Below are positions 7,322 to 17,080 of a stretch of DNA of 46,625 nucleotides, piece by piece. Numbering within the stretch: the stretch's first letter is position 1; each line of letters starts with the position of its first letter. Both the position numbers and the translations under genes were made by a program. The stretch is from an uncultured Eubacteriales bacterium. Its GTDB lineage: Bacteria > Bacillota > Clostridia > Oscillospirales > Ruminococcaceae. Under the pieces are notes generated by a model. That model saw nothing but the letters and a program-made list of their open reading frames with translations, was not told the DNA's origin and did no database searches. The stretch is from positions 1 to 46,625 of the forward strand of contig ONLC01000001.1 of the NCBI GenBank assembly GCA_900318545.1. The letters run 5' to 3'.

Positions 7322-9849
7322 TCTGTAATACCTCCTTCAACACAATCTTCAAGCGGAATGATCTTTCCGTCTACCTCAGCCTGGCTGAGCTTTGTATCCA
7401 CCTTAATAACCACATCAGAAGCACCGTCCTTGGTGTAGGTAGTTGTGAATACGGTTCCGTCCTCGTTTCTTTCGTAGCTCTTGATAGTGTAATCAGAAAC
7501 TCCTGCGAGGATCTGCTGTGCAGCCTTGTACTGCTTAGCTGCCATATCCGTCCAGCCCTCATAATGAGTGTAATACAGGTTGTCATAATCTGTATCCTGG
7601 AGGGTATCTGCGTCAACATAGGTCAGATCGTAGTGGATCTGCGAGCCTGATGCCAGCGAGAGGTAGAATACCTCGTCTGTGTTAGAGCTCTTGTTTACCG
7701 ATGTCGATGCATAATCAAGGTAGCCGTGGATCACCATCTGATAGAATGGTATATCGTAATCAGTAACGTTAAAGCTGCTCGAGTAAACAGGTATATTTGA
7801 AACCTTGTTTACATAAGGCAGGACATAAGCGTTTGCACCCGAGGCGTAAACTGTCTTTTCCTGACCCTTTGCCTTCTCATATCCGTCTGTCAGGGTCTTC
7901 ATTGTCTGAGATCTTGACGATGACTCGCTGTTTGTGAAATCAGAAACGAGTCTTGACGAATAGTAGCCGAAGCCTACAGCGTCGATCTTCTCATCAGCGT
8001 AGCTGTCGAGCATCTCCTGGAATACCTTTGAGTACTTATTCGGAGTCAGCAGTGCGGGAGCAACTCCCTTTTCTGCAACACCGAATGCAGGGCTGTAGGA
8101 TGACTGTCTTGAGTAAGCGTTTGAAACTCTGATAGCTGTGCTCGTGAGGGTCATATAGCCCCATGAGCTTGATGCCATCGTGAAGTTATTCATTGAGGGA
8201 ACGATCTCGATGTTTTCATCAAGTCCGAGAAGGTCCTTGAAGTCGCTGCTTCCGCCGAGTGTGCCCGAGGCATCAGCATCGGTGGATATCTTCTGCTTGA
8301 TCGAGTCGTTTGTCCAGTCATTGTAATTGACTGTCATTGAAGATACACCGTCGTCCTTGAAGCCGTTGAGTATCTCCTTTGCCTGATTGAAGCCTGTTAT
8401 CTCAGTCTTGAGGTTGAATGGGATACCAAGAATTGAAGTATCCTTCATTACGCCGCCGTAGAAGTCAATGTAAAGGTCATTGTTATTGGCGGTAGCCTTC
8501 TTTTCAAGTCCCTTCTCATTAACGAGGTAGTTTCTGTAGACCTCAGCACAGTCAGCGTAGTTAAGATCTCCGCTCTTGCTGTCGATCGGGTAGTAGCGGA
8601 CACCAAACCTGTCGGTCTTGATGTCGCCCTTCTCGAATACGGTCAGCCTTGTGGAGCTGTCACCGCTCATGAAGAAGGTATCTGTGCTCTTGACCTCGAA
8701 CTCGAAGTAGCAGTTGTTATATGCCTGCTTCTGCTGTCCGCAGACCTGAGCGTGAGCGTACACGTTAGCATCTCCGTCAGAGGCTACCATAACAACGCCC
8801 TTGTTTCCGGAAACTGTAGCCATTACAGGGAGATACGCCTGCTGAGTTACACGGGGAGCTGTCAGCGGAACTGCTGTGTAATCTCTGCCGTAAACCTGCT
8901 GGGAGTAATCCTGATAATTGCCTTTTCCGTTGTTGTAGTTTATAACAGCACCTGTACCGTCGGGAACTATCATATAGCCCTCAGCGGTGGACTCAGCTGC
9001 TGCAAAGTACGGCATTATCTGAAGCTTGGTAAGTATATGTCCGTCAAGTGAGGACTTGTTTACCTCTTCGATATCTTCCTTATCAACATAAGCATAGAGG
9101 TAATCATCACCTAGCTCATAATTGATCTTATAAGCGATATCGTACTTGTTCTTTGAATTCTTGATCCTGTACTTAACAGTCTCAACGATCTTGTCGCCCT
9201 TGACCTCCCAATCTACATTACACTTGTTGGTGTATGTAACGGAGGACTCACCACGGTTTGTCTCACCGATGTCTCCTGTCTTGAAGCCCGAGGTCGAAGC
9301 TACCTGCTTACGCTGTGCGGAAGCCATATCTCTACCCTTATCGGCATCAAGGATAGTTGTATCGGTCTCAACATTGATAGGTGACGACCACCATACCGAG
9401 CCTGAATCCTTTACCTTAACAGCAAGTCTTTCGTTCTTCTCATCGAGATAGACCTCAAGATTGTTGTTTGAGAGAGCCTTCTCGGCCATTGCGAGAGCCT
9501 CATCATCGGTAAGGGGCTGAACCTCTTCCTCTTCTTCCTCAGCCTTTTCTTCCCCGGCAGCCTCGCTGTCAGCTGCGGAGTCAGTCTCCTCAGCAGCGGA
9601 ATCGTCAGTCTCGGAAGCCTCAGCGGAGTCAGCTGCGGACTCATCAGCGGCTGCTGAGTCGTCAGCGGCAGAGTCATCGGCTGCTGCGGAGTCTTCTGTC
9701 TCTGCGGCAGAATCGGTGCTCTCGGCAGCTGAGTCAGCGGCTGCACTCGAGACCTCATCAGAGGTTGACGAAACAGCCATAGAGCCGAGCGGCATGAGCA
9801 TTGTCAGACAAAGGGCAAATACCATTGCTTTCTTGTAATTTTTCTGCAT
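7318..9849 (-). CDS. Large secreted DUF5696-like protein
   Basis: The 843-residue protein has a signal peptide (residues about 1-26, MQKNYKKAMVFALCLTML), then an acidic low-complexity stalk (about 30-115) built from DSAA/DESA-like repeats and ending in poly-Glu. Beyond it lie a beta-rich region (about 120-440) and a possible alpha/beta barrel (about 450-760; YIDFYGG, MTVNYNDWTND, IVPSMNNF, DAVGFGYYSSRL, YASGANAYV) reminiscent of glycoside hydrolase barrels. I recognise the family as DUF5696-like from its co-occurrence with sugar ABC genes; enzyme activity is unproven and catalytic residues cannot be assigned. It has no C-terminal anchor. It sits between the Yip1-like gene and the second permease pair. 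Confidence 0.75.
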   Translation of the reverse strand: MQKNYKKAMVFALCLTMLMPLGSMAVSSTSDEVSSAAADSAAESTDSAAETEDSAAADDSAADDSAAADESAADSAEASETDDSAAEETDSAADSEAAGEEKAEEEEEEVQPLTDDEALAMAEKALSNNNLEVYLDEKNERLAVKVKDSGSVWWSSPINVETDTTILDADKGRDMASAQRKQVASTSGFKTGDIGETNRGESSVTYTNKCNVDWEVKGDKIVETVKYRIKNSKNKYDIAYKINYELGDDYLYAYVDKEDIEEVNKSSLDGHILTKLQIMPYFAAAESTAEGYMIVPDGTGAVINYNNGKGNYQDYSQQVYGRDYTAVPLTAPRVTQQAYLPVMATVSGNKGVVMVASDGDANVYAHAQVCGQQKQAYNNCYFEFEVKSTDTFFMSGDSSTRLTVFEKGDIKTDRFGVRYYPIDSKSGDLNYADCAEVYRNYLVNEKGLEKKATANNNDLYIDFYGGVMKDTSILGIPFNLKTEITGFNQAKEILNGFKDDGVSSMTVNYNDWTNDSIKQKISTDADASGTLGGSSDFKDLLGLDENIEIVPSMNNFTMASSSWGYMTLTSTAIRVSNAYSRQSSYSPAFGVAEKGVAPALLTPNKYSKVFQEMLDSYADEKIDAVGFGYYSSRLVSDFTNSESSSRSQTMKTLTDGYEKAKGQEKTVYASGANAYVLPYVNKVSNIPVYSSSFNVTDYDIPFYQMVIHGYLDYASTSVNKSSNTDEVFYLSLASGSQIHYDLTYVDADTLQDTDYDNLYYTHYEGWTDMAAKQYKAAQQILAGVSDYTIKSYERNEDGTVFTTTYTKDGASDVVIKVDTKLSQAEVDGKIIPLEDCVEGGITE

Positions 9850-9869
9850 TCTTTACACCACCCTTTCTC

Positions 9870-10499
9870 CTAGCCTCTGATCCTGTACGCGATCTCGGTA
9901 TAGATCGAGTAGCCGAATACATAGACCTGCTGGAAGAGCGAGAGGAGCAGGATCGCAAGGAACAGAATAAGCAGCATTGCGATCAGCGTACCCACTATCG
10001 AAGCAAGGGTCTTTCCGAATGAATACTGGTGAGCAGCTCTCATAGCCTGAATCATCAGGACTACGGACCAGCCTAAACCAAGGTAAGATATTGCAGTGAT
10101 CCAGATGGACTCCTCCTGAACGAGAACGTTCGAGAAGATAACTGCGATAAATGTGCAAACTATGTAGGGAACGAGCGAATACGCAGAGTAGATAAGGATC
10201 CTCTTGAGAGTACCCTCACCGTCGAGGAGCGTACAAATTGCCCAGTTTCCTATAACCCATGTAAAGAAGTATACTACCGACTGAACGAGCAGAGGTACTA
10301 TATTAAATACCTTTACATAGTTGTCATTGAACTGGAAGCCTGTCAGCTGTCTGTCAACTACCATAGCAACGAACAGCAGGAAGACTATTGTGAATGCTAT
10401 CTTCAGGGAGCCCTGCTTTTTCCAGCGGAGATCCTCGAAGCCCTCTACAGGGTGGAAGACACAATGCTTGAGCCAGCCAATCGGCGAAAATTCATACAT
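9870..10499 (-). CDS. Yip1-like integral membrane protein
   Basis: The 209-residue protein has a short cytoplasmic start with a conserved-looking WLKHCVFHPVEGFEDLRW block and then about five hydrophobic helices (for example IVFLLFVAMVV; VYFFTWVIGNWAICTLL; IYSAYSLVPYIVCTFIAVIF). This matches the YIP1 domain of small polytopic proteins, whose bacterial role is unknown. The ATG has GGGGGGAG upstream. The stop of the upstream NHL gene is one base away, so the two genes are tightly linked. In this setting it may be a structural part of the transporter or a partner of the anchored NHL protein. Confidence 0.75.
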   Translation of the reverse strand: MYEFSPIGWLKHCVFHPVEGFEDLRWKKQGSLKIAFTIVFLLFVAMVVDRQLTGFQFNDNYVKVFNIVPLLVQSVVYFFTWVIGNWAICTLLDGEGTLKRILIYSAYSLVPYIVCTFIAVIFSNVLVQEESIWITAISYLGLGWSVVLMIQAMRAAHQYSFGKTLASIVGTLIAMLLILFLAILLLSLFQQVYVFGYSIYTEIAYRIRG

Positions 10500-10500
10500 A

Positions 10501-12114
10501 CTAGTCTCCCCCCTTAATAATAGTTCTCAGGAATTTCTGAACGCCGTGGCGTCTCAGAATATTAAATGCGATCAAAACAACTATCAGACCGATAATAATT
10601 ATCATTATAGCAGTGAAGTGCTTTCTGAGGAATTCCTCTCTTGCATACTTGAACGCCTTGTCATAATCGTCCTGGTCATACGAGGTCTTGAAGTAATCAA
10701 GAGCCTTGCTGTACTCGCCCTCAGTAAGAGCAGCCTTGCCGAGACCTGTATATGCGAGTGCATAACCGCCGTCTCTCTTGACTACCTCTTCCCACTCGGG
10801 CTTAGCGTCAACGTAGCGGCCCTCATCGTAAAGAGCAACTGCCGAATGTACGTAGTGACCGAAGGTGGTCTCTGTGTAGATCGTGATGTCGTTCTTGGAG
10901 CCGTCAAGAATGAAGATCTCATTTCCTACAGCCTCGATAGCGTTCGGGCTGGTGAAGCTTCCCTCCTGATCGGAGGTTGAGTTCTTCGTACCGAAGATAC
11001 AAAGCAGGTTACAGAGCTTGTCGTACTGGAACACACGGCCGTTCTCGAAGTCAAGAATGTTTATTGTGCCGTTGTCCGAAACAACTATATCAGTAAGTCT
11101 GCACTTGTAGCTCTTATTTGATGTGGGGTCGTACTCGGTTGTAAGATCACCGAACTTGTACTCATCACCGACCGAGTTATCCCAGATGTTATATCCGGCC
11201 GGGTTAAGCTTCTTAACAGCGTCTGTCTGGGCATTAGCAGCCTCAGTAACTGTATAAACGAAGCCGTCGTCGTCGATATCGAAGTTTGCATACTCAACAG
11301 GAACGTTTCTCTTCATTCCCTGAATCTGCTCGTTCGATGCGATCTTTCTCCAGAGCTGCTGAGCTATAACGGCTGCCGTTACCTCAACTCGGTTTGCACC
11401 GTAGAAGCCCTGGAACTCGCCTGCGGCATTGAACTGAACCGCACCCGAGGTTATCGACTTACAAACGCAGTAAACATTTTCTGCTGCATCTGCAAGTATC
11501 TTCGAGGGATTGAAAACCTTGGAGTCATAAAGCTTTGTTTCGGGCTTTAAGTACTCCTGAACGAGCTCAAGCTGTGTGTCGGATTTTACCGTACACTTAA
11601 CTGCTCTTGAATTGTCGGCATCTGCGATATAAACGTAGAGCTTACCGTCAAAAAGGCTTTCCTTTACATAGATACCCGAGGGTCCGTCGAAGGTGGAAAC
11701 ACCGTCATCTCTGACAGCTATCTCAGTATCACCGAGGACTCCCTCAAAGCAGCCTGTAATTTTCAGGTCCTTGGAAAGCCTCAGTATTCTGTCGTTTCCG
11801 GTATCGCATACCCAGAAGGTATCATTATCGTGGTCATAGAACAGATCCTTTGCGTCCTTCATTGTGGAGGGAGCCTCCTCGCTGATAAACAGCTTGTCAG
11901 AAGGATCGGAAAGCCTGTCAAGACCCATATCCGCACCCGTTACAGCAACATCTACACGGTAGGCACTCTGCGAGGGTATCGCTGCCTCCCAATAGTCGTA
12001 GTTGTAAGCGGTGTACGGTTCATCAGCGAAGGCGGCGGTCGTCATGGTGAGAGCCATAGCGGCTGCCAGAGCCGATGTTACTATTCTTTTGATAGAATTT
12101 TTATAACTCAACAC
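10501..12114 (-). CDS. Membrane-anchored NHL-repeat/TPR protein
   Basis: The 537-residue product has a signal peptide (about 1-30, ending AAFADEP). Residues about 60-430 form NHL-type beta-propeller repeats (FWVCDTGNDRILRLSKD; YVYIADADNSRAVKC; INILDFENGRVFQYDKLC; NEIFILDGSKNDITIY). A short TPR segment follows (about 432-505; DEGRYVDAKPEWEEVVKRDG, EGEYSKALDYFKTSYD). One membrane helix (about 507-526, TAIMIIIIGLIVVLIAFNIL) and a basic tail close it. The propeller and TPRs thus face outside. GTG 12114 has AGGTG upstream. It probably binds ligand or partner proteins on the cell surface; no enzymatic motif is seen. Confidence 0.8.
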   Translation of the reverse strand: MLSYKNSIKRIVTSALAAAMALTMTTAAFADEPYTAYNYDYWEAAIPSQSAYRVDVAVTGADMGLDRLSDPSDKLFISEEAPSTMKDAKDLFYDHDNDTFWVCDTGNDRILRLSKDLKITGCFEGVLGDTEIAVRDDGVSTFDGPSGIYVKESLFDGKLYVYIADADNSRAVKCTVKSDTQLELVQEYLKPETKLYDSKVFNPSKILADAAENVYCVCKSITSGAVQFNAAGEFQGFYGANRVEVTAAVIAQQLWRKIASNEQIQGMKRNVPVEYANFDIDDDGFVYTVTEAANAQTDAVKKLNPAGYNIWDNSVGDEYKFGDLTTEYDPTSNKSYKCRLTDIVVSDNGTINILDFENGRVFQYDKLCNLLCIFGTKNSTSDQEGSFTSPNAIEAVGNEIFILDGSKNDITIYTETTFGHYVHSAVALYDEGRYVDAKPEWEEVVKRDGGYALAYTGLGKAALTEGEYSKALDYFKTSYDQDDYDKAFKYAREEFLRKHFTAIMIIIIGLIVVLIAFNILRRHGVQKFLRTIIKGGD

Positions 12115-12153
12115 TACTTATCACCTGTTTCCTTTTCATTCTAAAGTTCATCA

Positions 12154-13059
12154 TTAATCCTTCATACCTGAGTTAGCCATTGTCTCCATGACATTACCCT
12201 GTGCAATAAGGAATACAACGAGTGGTGGTATCAGAAGTACCACAGCGGCTGCGAAGGTTACACCCTGACGGGCAAGACCTGCAAGCGTGATCTGCTGTAC
12301 AACTGTAGGTAGTGTTTTGAGCTCCTCAGAGTAGATAAGAGCTCCGCCCTGAATGTTCCAGGCACCCTGGAATGCGAAGATGATAAGTGTCATCAGTGCA
12401 GGCTTGGAGTTCGGAACAACGATCTGCCAGCAAATTCTGAACAGTCCTGCTCCGTCCACCTTTGCAGCCTCGACCATTGAATCGTGGATCGTAGTCATAC
12501 TCTGACGCATGAGGTACAGACCCATTGCAGTCGAAACGCTCGGGAGGATAAGTGCCCAGTAGGTATCGATCATGTGCAGCTTCGACATAATAAGGAAGGA
12601 CATGATCCATGTTGCGTTCGAGGAGAACAGCAGGGCGATTACTATGATCTGATTGATTATCTTACTGCCGGGGAACTTGCACTTTGAAAGAACAAATGCG
12701 GCACAGCAGCAAACAAAAAGGTTTGCAGCACAGATAACTATTGTGATGAATACGCTGTTGAAGATGTATCTCGAAAGAGGTACCTGCCACGAGCTTGCAG
12801 CGACCTTGAACATATCCGAGAAGTTATTGGTCGTCGGGTTCAGGACGTAGAGCTTAGGCGGGAACACGAACAGCTCTTCTACCGGCTTCATCGACTGTAT
12901 AATTGAGTAATACAGCGGGAAGACCATAAACAATCCAAGCAGACAGAGGAAGACGAATATTGCAATATCTCCGCCCAGCGAGCCGTTGACTCTCTTCTTC
13001 TTTTCGCTGACCTTCAGCTTTTCGATCGACTGCTGCTTTTTTCTTCTTTTTCTTGCCAT
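12154..13059 (-). CDS. Carbohydrate ABC transporter permease, MalG type (first pair)
   Basis: The 301-residue protein starts with a very basic segment (ARKRRKKQQSIEKLK) and has six membrane helices. Its EAA loop near residue 197 reads VEAAKVDGAGLFRICW then VVP. It belongs to the binding-protein-dependent sugar importer permeases. GGGGGGAG lies seven bases before the ATG. It lies 16 nt after its MalF-type partner and 39 nt before the NHL gene. Together with the partner it forms the first of two permease pairs served by one binding protein in this locus. Confidence 0.9.
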   Translation of the reverse strand: MARKRRKKQQSIEKLKVSEKKKRVNGSLGGDIAIFVFLCLLGLFMVFPLYYSIIQSMKPVEELFVFPPKLYVLNPTTNNFSDMFKVAASSWQVPLSRYIFNSVFITIVICAANLFVCCCAAFVLSKCKFPGSKIINQIIVIALLFSSNATWIMSFLIMSKLHMIDTYWALILPSVSTAMGLYLMRQSMTTIHDSMVEAAKVDGAGLFRICWQIVVPNSKPALMTLIIFAFQGAWNIQGGALIYSEELKTLPTVVQQITLAGLARQGVTFAAAVVLLIPPLVVFLIAQGNVMETMANSGMKD

Positions 13060-13075
13060 TTATGTCTCCCCCCTT

Positions 13076-14008
13076 CTAATCAAGATACTTACCTAGCAGC
13101 CAGTTGATGCCCTTATTAGCCAAAAGCATCGCGGCGAACAGAACGAAGCATATTGCAGACGCATAACCCATCTCATATCTGATGGAGCCGTAGTCTGTAG
13201 CGTGGTTCATGATCGTGTGAGCTGCATAGTCTGTGGAAGGAAGACCTACAAGGTTCTGGCCTACCATACCTACTGTGAATGATGAGGAGATCTGGATAAC
13301 AGCTGCGAACAGAAGCTGAGGTCCCATTGAAGGAATGGTAATCATAAAGAGCTCCTGCCATCTGTTCTTGATACCCTCGATAGCGCCTGCCTCGTACATC
13401 GACTTGTCGATGTTCTGGAAGCCTGCTCTGATAGCAAGGAAGCCTGCACCCATCGACATCCAGAGCTGAACTATGATAACTACTGTAAGAATGTAGTTCG
13501 TATCTGTCAGCCACTGAGCAGGTGAGTTCAGTATTCCGAGATCCATAAGGATCGCATTGAGGTAACCGTAGGAGTCACCCGACAGGATCAGCTGCCAGGT
13601 AACGTATACGGAGGTCGTCATAGACGGTGCATAGTAAACGAATGTGAAGAATGTTTTCCAGAAGTTGCTCATCTCGTTTATCAGCCACGCAATAAGGAAG
13701 CTGAGAACGTAGGAGAACGGACCTGTAAAGATCGCAAAGATAAGAGTATTTCTTACAGCGATCAGGAAAACGTCATCGTTTAAGAACAGAGTATAGAAAT
13801 TTGAAAGACCTACGAATTTCGGAGTTTCGATCATATTGAAGTTCGTAAAGCCTATCGGGAGCGACATTACAACGGGTGCTACCGTGAATATCAGGAAGAA
13901 GAGCATAAAGGGAAGAAGCATTATGTAGCAAGCCTTATTGGTCTTCATCATGTGCCAGGTATATTTCCATCTACCCTGCCTAATCATCGGCTGATCATTA
14001 TTGGCCAT
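13076..14008 (-). CDS. Sugar ABC transporter permease, MalF type (first pair)
   Basis: The 310-residue protein has six predicted membrane helices beginning near residue 28 and an EAA loop near 206 (YEAGAIEGIKNRWQELF then TIP). The Ala at EAA position 3 is replaced by Gly, a mild variation. The GGGGAG ribosome site precedes the ATG. It follows the binding-protein gene by 20 nt and precedes the MalG-type partner, which is the standard order of binding protein, MalF and MalG. The substrate is unknown. Confidence 0.9.
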   Translation of the reverse strand: MANNDQPMIRQGRWKYTWHMMKTNKACYIMLLPFMLFFLIFTVAPVVMSLPIGFTNFNMIETPKFVGLSNFYTLFLNDDVFLIAVRNTLIFAIFTGPFSYVLSFLIAWLINEMSNFWKTFFTFVYYAPSMTTSVYVTWQLILSGDSYGYLNAILMDLGILNSPAQWLTDTNYILTVVIIVQLWMSMGAGFLAIRAGFQNIDKSMYEAGAIEGIKNRWQELFMITIPSMGPQLLFAAVIQISSSFTVGMVGQNLVGLPSTDYAAHTIMNHATDYGSIRYEMGYASAICFVLFAAMLLANKGINWLLGKYLD

Positions 14009-14028
14009 AAATCACTACTCCCCTTTCT

Positions 14029-16989
14029 TTAATCCTTCTTGTACAGATCAAGGTCTTCAAGCTTACGAGTGATCTCGTCGTTGATGTCCTTATTGTACCA
14101 GAACAGAGTGTCTCTTGCATTCTCGTACTTGTTTACAACAGTTCTGAATGCATTCATGATATTTCTTGTTACACCGTAGGAAGCAGGAATAATAGGTATT
14201 TCTACCTGCTGCTCGAGCTGATCATAGAGGCTCTGTACCTCAGATGTTGTCCACGAAAGCTGTGAGAGTGCCTCAACGTTTGCAGTGTCGAAACGTCCCA
14301 TAGTTCCGAGGATAGACTCGATGTTGTTTCCGTACTTGACCTGTGTATCGGTGGATGTGAACCACTTGATGAATTCCCATGCACCCTGCTGGTCAGGAGC
14401 CTTTGTGAAGATGATAGCGCCCGAGCCGTTGGAGTTAGCCGCATGGTTTATAGTTCCGTCAGCCTGCTTTGTTCCGGGAACGGGCTGGAAGCCCCAGCAG
14501 CCCTTGATCTCAGGTGCTGCAACTGAAAGCTGGTTGAAGAAGGTGTAGTTCTGAATAACTACAGGCATATCTCCCATTCTGAAACGTGAGAATGCGTCAT
14601 AAGTCTGCTGGAAGCTGTATGTAGTATAGAACTTGGTCCATGTATCAAATGCATCGATAGCTTCCTGAGAATCGAATGTAGTAGCGGCCTGCTCATCGTT
14701 GTAGTAGTTGAGTCCCTGCTGCAGCAGAAGCATTGCAAATGTGTTTCCGGGCTCTGTGATAGCAGATACATAGGTTGTACCGCCCACACTTGCCATTGCA
14801 GGAAGGATAAGACCTACCTCGAGGTAGTTTCTCTGAAGAGTCGGCAGACAGTTGAGGAGTCCGTCCCAGGTAGCCAGGTCTGTTGCAGGGTCGATGTCAT
14901 ACTCTTCAAGAACGTCTGAACGATAGAACAGCATCGGGAAGGTCTGGCTGACAGGCAGTCCGTAAACGCCGTCGTTATACTCATAAAGTACTGTTGCGTC
15001 CTTAGCGAATCTTGTAGTTACCTCCTCATAATCATCGAAGGTTTTGAGGTCGGTAAGCACTCCTCTTGCAGCAAGCTGAATCGGGAAGTCACCGCCCATG
15101 AACAGTGCAAGGTCAGGACCCTTGCCTGCGAAGGTAGCCTCAACGATACCGCCCTGAACGAGCTTCAGATTGATCTGAGTATCGTAGTTCGGATTAAAGT
15201 CACTGGTAATGAGCTGCTGAACAGCCTCTGCGTTATCACGGCCGAGGGATACCCAGCACTCCATTGACTCTCCGCCGTCATCGTCGGAAATGGAGTTGTA
15301 ATCCTCCCAGAATGAACCCATGAATGCCTGGAAGCCGTAGCTCAGTGAGCCGAAGAACGAAGAATCAGCAGATGTGAAATCCTTGTCCTTGGTAGCAACC
15401 TCGATCATATCTACCTCGAGGGGCTGCTCACGGTACTGGTTAATAAAGGTTGAAAGAGCTGTAACGTTATCCTTGATCTGCGACATCATCTCAGGGATAA
15501 GGTCAGGCTTCTTTATACACTTGTCAAGAACGATAGCCATTTTTTCAAGAGTCTCGGCTTCCGTTCCGCCCGAGCCCGACAGATCCTCGATCTGCTTCTT
15601 CTGGTCTCTGAGCTGGCTTGCATAAGCCTTGAAATCAGGAATGATAGAAGGGATAGCCTGATCTATCATATAGTTATTGTACTCATCGGGGTCAGGTCCT
15701 GTGATCTGACGAATCTGACGGTAGTAGCTGTTGATAGCATAAACAGTCTCATCAAGGCGGCCCATGATCTCGCCGATCTCACCGGGAACAGCTTCAAGCG
15801 AGATGTAGTTTGTACCTGCCTTGAGCTCGAAGTACATTATGTCTCCGTTCTCAGCCTTAGGCACAGTTACCTGCCAGTCGGTATCGTAATAGAACTTGAT
15901 CTGATCTGCTTCGAGGCAGGGAACCTCGCCGTTTATGAGGAGTCGTCTGTTGGAGTACATACCTCTCATCTGATCCTGTCTTGCTCTGATGCCGAGCTTG
16001 TAGAAGCCTGCTTCCTTGACATCGATCATCCATGTAACGGTCTGTGTGGACTGAGTCCAGCTTCCCGATCCGATGGTGTTGTATCTTGTCTTTGTAGGGC
16101 TCGAACCGTTCACGCAGGAGGTGATGTAGGAGCTCTTATCTGCAGTAGGATAAAGTGTTCTCGCTGATTTATAGTCCGCAGTCTCTCCCTCGAGAGTTAT
16201 CAGCTGTCCGCTGGCCATGGAAAGCTGACTGTCATCGGGAGCAGAGTAAGGCTCGGGAGCCTTATACTGATAGAGAGTGAAGTACTCTATAGCAAACTCT
16301 GCCTTCTCGGACTCAAAGGTGAAGGTATGGTCACCCTTTTCAAGGTAGAACTCGAGAGGCTCATTATAGAGACCGTCTATATCCTCGAACGAGAGCTCCT
16401 GCCAGCAAGGCTGAGAAACCTGTCCGGGACGGATATCGTTCTGTCTTGAATCCTGTTTTATTTCTGATTCGTTCACCCATCTCTTAGGAAGAGTAATTCT
16501 TCCTGCTGTAGAGTATGGAACCTTACCGTCGATAGCGAGTGAAAACTCGACATCGTTGGTATTGCTGTCGAGAGCATAATAGCTCATTTTGATGTTATAC
16601 ACGCCTGTTTCGGGAACGTTCACCTTATACGAAACGGAGCCCTCCTGATTAGCCCACTGCAAAACATCGCTTTTTCCGCCAACATCAGTTACTGATAACT
16701 CAGCACCGTCAACGGAGGTAGGGTCATAATCCTTACCCATGACCTGAACTTCCTTGTCAGGTCTGGCCTCGTCAGCATACTTGTCTACATAATTGGTGTA
16801 GGAAGTCTGCCTCAGAGAATCGGTACCGGTAGTTCTTGTCGCCGAACTATCCGATTTTGACGCATTATCATCTGCCGCAAAAGCACCTATGCCGCATGAG
16901 CAGCAAAGAGCCAGTGCGAGGGCCGAGCTTATAACACGTCTGAACCTTGTGTCCTTCACTTGTGAATCCACCTTTCTCATAATGATCAT
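14029..16989 (-). CDS. Oversized extracellular solute-binding protein with N-terminal carbohydrate-binding-like modules
   Basis: The 986-residue protein is about twice the usual sugar-binding-protein length. A signal peptide precedes AFAADD. Two beta-sandwich-like modules follow (about 75-245: VPETGVYNIKMSYYALDS, YLEKGDHTFTFESEKAEF; and about 265-405: VKEAGFYKLGIRARQDQM, ELKAGTNYISLEAVPGE), resembling CBM6/35-type sugar-binding folds. After a helical linker comes a family-1-like solute-binding domain (about 540-940: DLALFMGGDFPIQLAARGVL, YGLPVSQTFPMLFYRSDVL, GAWEFIKWFTSTDTQVKYG). It has no lipobox; a non-lipidated signal is seen, unusual for a Gram-positive binding protein. ATG 16989 is listed, but a GTG at 16959 with AAAGGTGG eight bases upstream also gives a good signal peptide and may be the real start. 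Confidence 0.85.
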   Translation of the reverse strand: MIIMRKVDSQVKDTRFRRVISSALALALCCSCGIGAFAADDNASKSDSSATRTTGTDSLRQTSYTNYVDKYADEARPDKEVQVMGKDYDPTSVDGAELSVTDVGGKSDVLQWANQEGSVSYKVNVPETGVYNIKMSYYALDSNTNDVEFSLAIDGKVPYSTAGRITLPKRWVNESEIKQDSRQNDIRPGQVSQPCWQELSFEDIDGLYNEPLEFYLEKGDHTFTFESEKAEFAIEYFTLYQYKAPEPYSAPDDSQLSMASGQLITLEGETADYKSARTLYPTADKSSYITSCVNGSSPTKTRYNTIGSGSWTQSTQTVTWMIDVKEAGFYKLGIRARQDQMRGMYSNRRLLINGEVPCLEADQIKFYYDTDWQVTVPKAENGDIMYFELKAGTNYISLEAVPGEIGEIMGRLDETVYAINSYYRQIRQITGPDPDEYNNYMIDQAIPSIIPDFKAYASQLRDQKKQIEDLSGSGGTEAETLEKMAIVLDKCIKKPDLIPEMMSQIKDNVTALSTFINQYREQPLEVDMIEVATKDKDFTSADSSFFGSLSYGFQAFMGSFWEDYNSISDDDGGESMECWVSLGRDNAEAVQQLITSDFNPNYDTQINLKLVQGGIVEATFAGKGPDLALFMGGDFPIQLAARGVLTDLKTFDDYEEVTTRFAKDATVLYEYNDGVYGLPVSQTFPMLFYRSDVLEEYDIDPATDLATWDGLLNCLPTLQRNYLEVGLILPAMASVGGTTYVSAITEPGNTFAMLLLQQGLNYYNDEQAATTFDSQEAIDAFDTWTKFYTTYSFQQTYDAFSRFRMGDMPVVIQNYTFFNQLSVAAPEIKGCWGFQPVPGTKQADGTINHAANSNGSGAIIFTKAPDQQGAWEFIKWFTSTDTQVKYGNNIESILGTMGRFDTANVEALSQLSWTTSEVQSLYDQLEQQVEIPIIPASYGVTRNIMNAFRTVVNKYENARDTLFWYNKDINDEITRKLEDLDLYKKD

Positions 16990-17080
16990 TTTGCGAGAAT
17001 CACACCTACTTATATATTATACATTATAAATAGTATATAGATCCCAATAATTAAAACCCAAAGGGTAATAACCTTTTTCA

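Noticed and set aside
10321..10980. Plus-strand frame of 219 codons over the Yip1-like and NHL genes
   Set aside because: It is the mirror of well-supported minus-strand genes and has no ribosome site or domain features.
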